From Leisingera thetidis (lineage in GTDB: Bacteria > Pseudomonadota > Alphaproteobacteria > Rhodobacterales > Rhodobacteraceae): a stretch of DNA of 64,000 nucleotides. The notes beneath the pieces are model-generated. The model made no database searches. It had not been told where the DNA came from and saw nothing but the letters and a program-made list of their open reading frames with translations. The position numbers were made by a program, and so were the translations under genes. This document shows, piece after piece, positions 59,372-64,000 of the stretch; position 1 is the stretch's first letter, and every line of letters begins with the position of its first letter. The stretch is taken from the NCBI RefSeq assembly GCF_025857195.1, contig NZ_CP109787.1, positions 1,801,501 to 1,865,500 of the forward strand, read 5' to 3'.

Positions 59372-60580
59372 ATGAAACGCGTTGTCATTACCGGGGCCGG
59401 AACAATCAATGCCCTCGGCCATTCGGTGCCCGCCACCCTTGCCGCCATGCGCGAGGGCCGCTGCGGCATCGGCGAGCTGGAATTCCGCGATGTCGAACGG
59501 CTGGCAATCCGCATCGGCGGCCAGGTCCGCGGGTTTGAAGCCGAAGGCCGGTTCAACCGCCAGCAGATGAGCCTTTATGATCGGTTTACCCAGTTCACCC
59601 TGACTGCAGCCAGGGAGGCAATCACGCAGTCGGGCCTGGAATTCCATGGCGAGCTGTCCGCTCAAGCCGGGGTTGTTCTGGGCAATTCCGGCGGCGGAAT
59701 GCAGACGCTGGATGAGAATTACCGCAGCGTTTATGAGGACGGCAAGAACAGGGTGCATCCCTTTGTTGTGCCCAAGCTGATGAACAATGCCGCGGCCGGC
59801 CATGTGTCGATGCAGTTCAACCTCAAGGGCCCCAGCTTCACCGTTTCCACGGCCTGCGCCTCCTCCAACCATGCGATGGCGCAAGCGTTCCAGATGGTGC
59901 GCTCGGGCATGAGCCCGGTGATGGTCACTGGCGGCTCCGAATCCATGCTCTGCTTTGGCGGCGTCAAGGCCTGGGAAGGGCTGCGGGTCATGTCCAAGGA
60001 CGCCTGCCGCCCGTTCAGCGCAAACCGCAATGGCATGGTGCAGGGCGAAGGCGCCGGCATCTTCGTATTCGAGGAATATGAGCACGCCAGGGCGCGCGGG
60101 GCGGAAATCCTGTGCGAAGTCATCGGATTTGCGATGTCTTCCGATGCTGCCGACATCGTGATGCCGAGCAAACAGGGGGCGGCGCGGGCCATTTCAGGCG
60201 CGCTTCAGGATGCCCGGGTCAATGCAGCCGAGGTCGGCTACATCAACGCCCACGGAACCGGCACCGCAGCCAACGACAAGACCGAATGCGCCGCGGTGGC
60301 GGATGTTTTCGGCCCGCATGCGGACAGTCTGATGATTTCCTCCACCAAATCCATGCATGGCCATCTGATCGGCGGCACCGGCGCGGTGGAGGTTCTGGCC
60401 TGCATCATGGCGCTGCGTGACGGGGTGATTGCGCCAACAATCGGGTACCAGGAACCAGACCCGGAATGCGCGCTGGACGTGGTTCCGAACGAGGCCCGCG
60501 AGGCAAAGGTTGATGTGGCGCTGTCCAACGCTTTTGCATTTGGCGGCCTGAACGCGGTGCTGGCGTTGCGCAAGATCTGA
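59372..60580 (+). CDS. Beta-ketoacyl-ACP synthase II-type enzyme (NodE/FabF-like)
   Basis: This 402-residue condensing enzyme has the catalytic C162 in VSTACASSNHA, and two histidines in YINAHGTGTAANDKTE and KSMHGHLIGGTGAVE, the C-H-H triad of KAS I/II. It elongates acyl chains on a carrier protein, and with its own carrier gene right upstream it resembles the NodF-NodE pair, often annotated as such in Rhodobacteraceae. The product chain is unknown. It ends the envelope operon before a terminator. Confidence 0.92.
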   Translation: MKRVVITGAGTINALGHSVPATLAAMREGRCGIGELEFRDVERLAIRIGGQVRGFEAEGRFNRQQMSLYDRFTQFTLTAAREAITQSGLEFHGELSAQAGVVLGNSGGGMQTLDENYRSVYEDGKNRVHPFVVPKLMNNAAAGHVSMQFNLKGPSFTVSTACASSNHAMAQAFQMVRSGMSPVMVTGGSESMLCFGGVKAWEGLRVMSKDACRPFSANRNGMVQGEGAGIFVFEEYEHARARGAEILCEVIGFAMSSDAADIVMPSKQGAARAISGALQDARVNAAEVGYINAHGTGTAANDKTECAAVADVFGPHADSLMISSTKSMHGHLIGGTGAVEVLACIMALRDGVIAPTIGYQEPDPECALDVVPNEAREAKVDVALSNAFAFGGLNAVLALRKI

Positions 60581-60593
60581 CCCGCTCAAATCA

Positions 60594-60632
60594 AAACGCC
60601 GCGGCCAAGGGGGCGCGCGGCGTTTCTCTTTT
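60594..60632. terminator. Bidirectional terminator between the ketoacyl synthase gene and ialB
   Basis: AAACGCCGCG (60594-60603) and CGCGGCGTTT (60616-60625) pair perfectly around a 12-base loop. Rightward the tail is CTCTTTT; leftward it is TGATTTG, so it can serve both convergent genes. Confidence 0.75.
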
Positions 60633-60652
60633 ACCTGGGGCCGGGGCGTCGT

Positions 60653-61291
60653 TTACTGCTGGACCACGTCAACCACATCATAGCCCGCGGTGAACCCGTT
60701 CAGAGACAGTTTCATCTGCACCACCTGCTCAGGCGCCGGGGCGGGCCGCAGTGACAGCACGGCCTCCTTGCCCTTCTTGAGGGCATCAATATCGCCTTGG
60801 GTCAGGCCGATCTGCGCCACGCAGCCCAGCTGGTTGCAGAAGGAATAATTGTATCGTTTCGCCGGGGCGCCATCGATCGAAATGGTCAGAGCGGCGGGCA
60901 GCAGGGTTTCCAGCGGTACAATCACGGTGGCGCCGGCAACGGCCTGGCCGCCCTGCTGTTCGATCCGGAACAGCGAAACCTCGGCGATCGGATTGCCCTG
61001 CGGGCCGGCCAGCACCTGCAGCAGCGAACAGGGGTCGGATTCGCTCTCGGTCTTGACACAGGCCAAATCCCAGTCGCCGTGCTTTTCCTTGGAATAGCGG
61101 GCGCCAAGCTGCGGGCCGTCACTGACAGGCTGTCCCAGATCCAGCAGCTGGTCTGCGGTCGTTTCCGGTTGTTCTGCCTGCTCTGCGGTTTCCGCCCCGT
61201 CGGTGTCTTCCGCAGTCGTTTCCTGCGCCGCCAGCGGCATGGTCATGGCCAGCACCGCGGCAAGCGTGATCGGGGTCAGGGACTTCAACAT
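60653..61291 (-). CDS. Invasion-associated locus B (IalB) family protein
   Basis: This 212-residue secreted protein has a signal peptide (MLKSLTPITLAAVLAMTMPLAAQ), an acidic low-complexity linker rich in E, T and D (about residues 24-50), and the IalB domain with HGDWDLACVKTESESDPCSLLQ and YNYSFCNQLGCVAQIGL, whose cysteines probably form disulfides. In Bartonella IalB is linked to erythrocyte invasion, but the family is common in free-living alphaproteobacteria, where its role is unknown. Confidence 0.9.
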   Translation of the reverse strand: MLKSLTPITLAAVLAMTMPLAAQETTAEDTDGAETAEQAEQPETTADQLLDLGQPVSDGPQLGARYSKEKHGDWDLACVKTESESDPCSLLQVLAGPQGNPIAEVSLFRIEQQGGQAVAGATVIVPLETLLPAALTISIDGAPAKRYNYSFCNQLGCVAQIGLTQGDIDALKKGKEAVLSLRPAPAPEQVVQMKLSLNGFTAGYDVVDVVQQ

Positions 61292-61418
61292 GAATGCCTC
61301 GTTTTTCTAAAGACGCTGCTGCAGCGTTTAGCACGCCGTCCGGGCAGTGTCAGGTCAATAACAAATGATCTGAGGGGAAAACCGCGCAAAACCATTCAAA
61401 GCCGGAAGCTTCTGTAAC

Positions 61419-61494
61419 AGAACAAAAAAGGGAACCCGATGGCCCCCTTTTTCGTGTTTGCGTCTCCCCGTCGGACTGGCCGACTTAGTTATTG
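61419..61494 (-). ncRNA. Candidate small RNA A (leftward)
   Basis: On the minus strand TTGACC (61529-61524) and TAACGT (61506-61501) are spaced by 17 bases. The predicted RNA of about 76 nt has a hairpin (GTCGG and CCGAC around five bases, 61470-61484) and ends in a stem of AAAAAGGG with CCCTTTTT (61425-61452). The leftward tail is T6. The -35 is strong, the -10 poor. I do not recognise a known family. Confidence 0.4.
61425..61452. terminator. Bidirectional terminator in the ialB-HerA gap
   Basis: AAAAAGGG (61425-61432) and CCCTTTTT (61445-61452) form an 8-bp stem around 12 bases, with T runs in both directions. Confidence 0.6.
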
Positions 61495-61634
61495 CGTAGG
61501 ACGTTACGAAAGGGCTGGCGGCCGGTCAACATGCAAGTTCAAAAAAATGCCAGGCGGCCCGGATTTGGTGGAAATTGCCGGTTGACCGGCACTCCGTCGG
61601 CCGCGGGTGCCTGAATAACAGGCAGTTGCGGCCG

Positions 61635-61739
61635 AAAAAGAAGGCCGTGCACGAGGCACGGCCAGTCTGACAGGGAGGAAATGTCCGCCACGGCAACCGC
61701 ATGTGCAGGGGCGGGCAACATTGACTATCGCATGCACAA
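61635..61739 (-). ncRNA. Candidate small RNA B (leftward) with CCUCCC loop
   Basis: A leftward terminator has a perfect 8-bp stem, GGCCGTGC (61663-61656) with GCACGGCC (61650-61643), followed by TTCTTTTT. About 100 bases upstream on that strand is TACAAT (61751-61746), a good -10, with a poor -35. The RNA between contains an unpaired TTTCCTCCCTG stretch, an anti-Shine-Dalgarno type element seen in many alphaproteobacterial small RNAs. A leader attenuator for ialB is an alternative, since ialB reads in the same direction. Confidence 0.45.
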
Positions 61740-61789
61740 GTTAACATTGTATTGTTCCCCAGGCGGAAAAGAACAGGCGGGGAGCAGGC

Positions 61790-63334
61790 ATGGCGGACAG
61801 CATCTTTCTTGGCGGCGGCGGTGAGGAATACGGCACGCCCCAGGGACTTAGACTCAATTATGCCAATCGGCACGGGCTGATCGCGGGGGCGACCGGAACC
61901 GGCAAGACCGTGACGCTGCAGATCCTGGCCGAGGGTTTTTCCAATGCCGGCGTGCCGGTGATACTGGCAGACGTGAAAGGCGATCTTTCGGGGTTGGCCA
62001 AGCCCGGTTCCGGGACTCACAAATTGCACGATGCCTTCAGTTCGCGGGCGCACAAGATCGGCTTTGCGGATTACCGCTATCATGCCTGCCCGGTCACGTT
62101 CTGGGATCTCTATGGCGAGCAGGGCCATCCCGTGCGCACCACCGTTGCCGAGATGGGCCCCTTGCTGCTGTCCCGGCTGCTGGAGCTGAGCGAGGCTCAG
62201 GAGGGGATCCTCAACATTGCCTTCCGGCTGGCCGACGAGGAAGCGCTGCCGCTTCTGGACCTCAAGGACCTGCAGGCCCTGCTGGTCTGGATCGGCGAGA
62301 ACCGCGCCCAGCTGTCGCTGCGCTACGGCAACGTCTCACCCGCGTCGATCGGCGCCATCCAGCGCCGTCTGCTGGTGCTGGAGAACCAAGGCGGAGCTGG
62401 TCTGTTCGGAGAACCCGCGCTGGCGCTCAGCGATCTGATGCGCTGTGACGCTGCAGGCAAGGGCATGGTCAATATCCTGGCGGCGGACAAGCTGATGGCC
62501 GCACCGGGACTCTATTCGACTTTCCTCTTGTGGCTGCTCAGCGAGCTGTTCGAGGAACTGCCCGAGGTGGGCGATCCGGACAAGCCGCGGCTGGTGTTCT
62601 TCTTTGACGAGGCGCATTTGCTATTCGAAGACGCGCCCAAGGCGCTGGTCGACAAGGTCGAGCAGGTGGCCCGGCTGATCCGCTCCAAAGGGGTAGGGAT
62701 CTATTTCATCACCCAGAACCCGGCGGATGTGCCGGAGGATATCCTGGGTCAGCTCGGCAACCGCATCCAGCACGCGCTGCGCGCCTTTACGGCCAAGGAC
62801 CGCAAGAATCTGAAACTGGCCGCGGAGACCTACCGCGAAAACCCGCGGTTCCCGACCGAAGAGGCCATCCGGGAAGTTGGCGTCGGCGAGGCGGTCACCT
62901 CCATGCTGCAGAAAAAGGGCGTGCCGGGCGTGGTGGAGCGCACCCTGATCCGTCCGCCGAGTTCTCAGCTGGGGCCAATCACGGCGGCAGAACGGTCTGC
63001 CATGCTGAAGGCCTCTGACATGGCGGGCAAATACGACAAGCCGCTGGACCGGCGTTCGGCTTATGAGATCCTGGGGCAGCGGGCCCTGGCTGCGGCACAG
63101 CAGGCTGAAGCTGCCGAAACAGAGGCGGAGCAGGCGCCGCAGCCGATGGCGCGGGAATTCAACGCCGCGCGCCGGTACTCCGGGGCACGGGTCAGCCGGT
63201 CGACCTCAAAGGCCCACCGTCAAAGGGATAGTTTCACTTCCGCAATGTCCGAGGCGGTTATCAAGGAACTGAAAGGCACCACCGGCCGCCGTATCGTCCG
63301 CGGCATTCTTGGCAGCCTGTTCAAGGGGCGCTGA
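61790..63334 (+). CDS. HerA-like ATPase (DUF853, YjgR type)
   Basis: This 514-residue P-loop ATPase of the HerA/FtsK group has Walker A GATGTGKT (residues 33-40) and Walker B RLVFFFDEAHLLF. It also has the family blocks VPVILADVKGDLSGLAKPGSG and GIYFITQNPADVPEDILGQLGNRIQHALRAFTAKD. E. coli YjgR is the model for the DUF853 group; its role is unknown, possibly DNA translocation. No NurA nuclease partner gene is adjacent, so this is probably not part of a HerA-NurA repair or defence unit. The C-terminal part is rich in Ala and Glu, then basic. Confidence 0.9.
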   Translation: MADSIFLGGGGEEYGTPQGLRLNYANRHGLIAGATGTGKTVTLQILAEGFSNAGVPVILADVKGDLSGLAKPGSGTHKLHDAFSSRAHKIGFADYRYHACPVTFWDLYGEQGHPVRTTVAEMGPLLLSRLLELSEAQEGILNIAFRLADEEALPLLDLKDLQALLVWIGENRAQLSLRYGNVSPASIGAIQRRLLVLENQGGAGLFGEPALALSDLMRCDAAGKGMVNILAADKLMAAPGLYSTFLLWLLSELFEELPEVGDPDKPRLVFFFDEAHLLFEDAPKALVDKVEQVARLIRSKGVGIYFITQNPADVPEDILGQLGNRIQHALRAFTAKDRKNLKLAAETYRENPRFPTEEAIREVGVGEAVTSMLQKKGVPGVVERTLIRPPSSQLGPITAAERSAMLKASDMAGKYDKPLDRRSAYEILGQRALAAAQQAEAAETEAEQAPQPMAREFNAARRYSGARVSRSTSKAHRQRDSFTSAMSEAVIKELKGTTGRRIVRGILGSLFKGR

Positions 63335-63344
63335 TCCAATTAGG

Positions 63345-63376
63345 ACGGCGGCCGCCAATGCTCAGCCGCCGTTTTT
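63345..63376 (+). terminator. Terminator of the HerA-like gene
   Basis: ACGGCGG (63345-63351) and CCGCCGT (63366-63372) pair around a 14-base loop, followed by TTTT. It reaches into the end of the convergent lipoprotein gene, whose last codons lie in the right arm. Confidence 0.65.
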
Positions 63377-63610
63377 CTGGCGCAGGCCTTCGTTCCTGCA
63401 GATGGCATCAGCCTGCTCGACGCTCATGCTGTCCGGGCGCAGAATGGAGCGGTCCCACAAGACCCGGTCTTTCGTGTACAGCTGACAGACGACAACCCCT
63501 GCGCTGGTTTGGATCTGCACCGGCTCGGTTTCGTAATTTTCCGGGCTGACACAACCGCCCAGCGCTGTCGCAAAACCTGCGAAAATCAGAATCTTGTGGT
63601 TGATTACCAT
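63362..63610 (-). CDS. Small lipoprotein of unknown function
   Basis: This 82-residue protein has a lipoprotein signal (KILIFAGFATALGGC, lipid cysteine at about residue 20) followed by a short mature part with two more cysteines (VVVCQLY and DAICRNEG) and no recognised domain. It is probably anchored in the outer membrane. It is convergent with the HerA-like gene and lies 190 bases downstream of the permease gene end, which has its own terminator. Confidence 0.75.
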   Translation of the reverse strand: MVINHKILIFAGFATALGGCVSPENYETEPVQIQTSAGVVVCQLYTKDRVLWDRSILRPDSMSVEQADAICRNEGLRQKNGG

Positions 63611-63727
63611 AGCTGTCTCACCTCAATCTGTTACTTTCCGGCTATCACATAGGTGGAAATAAGTCATTAAAGACCGTGGGTTCCGCGCGTGCCCCCGCGC
63701 ATTCCCCCCTATGCCCTCCCGAAAAAA

Positions 63728-63755
63728 CTGCCGCTCAGAATTTTCCGAGCGGCAG
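63728..63755 (-). terminator. Terminator of the LivM-type permease gene
   Basis: CTGCCGCTC (63728-63736) and GAGCGGCAG (63747-63755) form a perfect 9-bp stem with a 10-base loop. Leftward it is followed by TTTTTT, 45 bases after the permease stop. Confidence 0.8.
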
Positions 63756-63799
63756 GCTTTCGTTTCAGTTTTTTGGCTGCTTGCGCGCTAGCATATGCA

Positions 63800-64000
63800 T
63801 CACTTCTCCGGAATCAGCCCGCGCGGGCTGAATCTCAGCACCAGCAGAAGGATCAGCCCCATGGTGAACAAACGCATGTGCGAGGCACTTTCCAGCAAGT
63901 GGGATTTCAGTGGGCTGCCTTCGGCCATGCCGGAGGTGACAACCTCCATCAGCAGAATGCCCATCGGCTCCACCTTGATCCAGAAGAACCAGATCAGCAT
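63800..64000 (-). CDS. Branched-chain amino acid-type ABC transporter permease (LivM-like), C-terminal part
   Basis: The leftward frame enters from the window edge and ends at 63800. The last 66 residues include a membrane span (LFTMGLILLLVLRFSP) and the typical LivM ending FSPRGLIPEK. The preceding ESASHMRLFTMG block matches the last cytoplasmic loop of the family. The gene is truncated only by the window border; the start lies beyond it. Substrate-binding and ATPase partners are not visible here. Confidence 0.7.
   Translation of the reverse strand: MLIWFFWIKVEPMGILLMEVVTSGMAEGSPLKSHLLESASHMRLFTMGLILLLVLRFSPRGLIPEK

Larger units (their letters stand above)
61292..61789. other. 498-base intergenic region with leftward RNA signals
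   Basis: No convincing protein frame is seen. Two leftward terminators (61425-61452 and 61635-61663) each have a promoter-like element upstream on the same strand, giving two candidate small RNAs. A rightward promoter for the HerA-like gene must also lie near its start: TTGACT occurs at 61723. Confidence 0.6.

Noticed and set aside
61504..61737. Leftward 77-codon frame in the ialB-HerA gap
   Set aside because: It lacks a ribosome site and family character and overlaps the candidate RNA terminator.
61790..63334. HerA-like ATPase as part of a defence or repair system with NurA
   Set aside because: No nuclease or SIR2-like partner lies next to it and the sequence has the DUF853/YjgR character of a housekeeping ATPase.

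Overview
The window looks like chromosomal DNA of a marine alphaproteobacterium of the family Rhodobacteraceae (Roseobacter group), close in gene content to Leisingera or Phaeobacter. The reasons are high GC, an iscR-suf operon whose IscR has a single cysteine, CckA with a CtrA box upstream, usg and ialB genes, an alphaproteobacterial LexA box (GAAC-N7-GAAC) at recA, and an oxygenase pair that matches TmpA/TmpB, which I recall were characterised in Leisingera caerulea. No insertion sequence, prophage, CRISPR array or rRNA was seen. Most of the window is core genome. All family calls come from reading the sequence; no database search was run.

Left part (1-24 kb): an ArsR-type regulator broken by a stop at codon 4, an orphan YejA-like peptide-binding protein, a candidate small RNA, 3-hydroxybutyrate dehydrogenase with a patatin phospholipase, and a leftward cluster of DUF4198 protein, psuK, psuG and a DUF502 membrane protein. 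HupE/UreJ, a ThiE-like protein, a TrmJ-type methyltransferase, ctaA, an M32 carboxypeptidase, gyrA, usg, an RTX-like repeat protein and a radical SAM protein follow. An operon zwf-pgl-pgi supplies the entry steps of the oxidative pentose phosphate/Entner-Doudoroff routes.

Middle (24-43 kb): tRNA-Gly(UCC), a RACo-like ferredoxin/ASKHA ATPase, a family III CoA transferase, guaB, an RsmB-type methyltransferase, cckA, a sulfotransferase, recA, alaS, a DUF1330 protein, typA, an SMR transporter, a class II glutamine amidotransferase, and a leftward operon of an alpha/beta hydrolase, a small protein and a tandem-HD protein.

Right part (43-64 kb): the iscR-desulfurase-sufB-sufC-sufD-(two membrane proteins)-sufS operon for Fe-S cluster assembly, with a promoter whose -10 lies inside an Irr/ICE-like palindrome. 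Next comes a phosphonate module (tmpA-tmpB-cupin protein with a divergent LysR gene), predicted to turn 2-(trimethylammonio)ethylphosphonate into glycine betaine and phosphate. After it lie a PilZ-like protein, tRNA-Arg(CCG), an envelope cluster (DUF882 protein, L,D-transpeptidase, lpxD, acyl carrier protein, ketoacyl synthase), ialB, an intergenic region with two candidate small RNAs, a HerA-like ATPase, a small lipoprotein, and the end of a LivM-type permease.

The most interesting points are the phosphonate module with its unexplained third gene, the iron-linked control signals of the suf operon (including a second ICE-like palindrome inside the desulfurase gene and a long stem-loop between sufB and sufC), three candidate small RNAs, and several paired operator-like palindromes.
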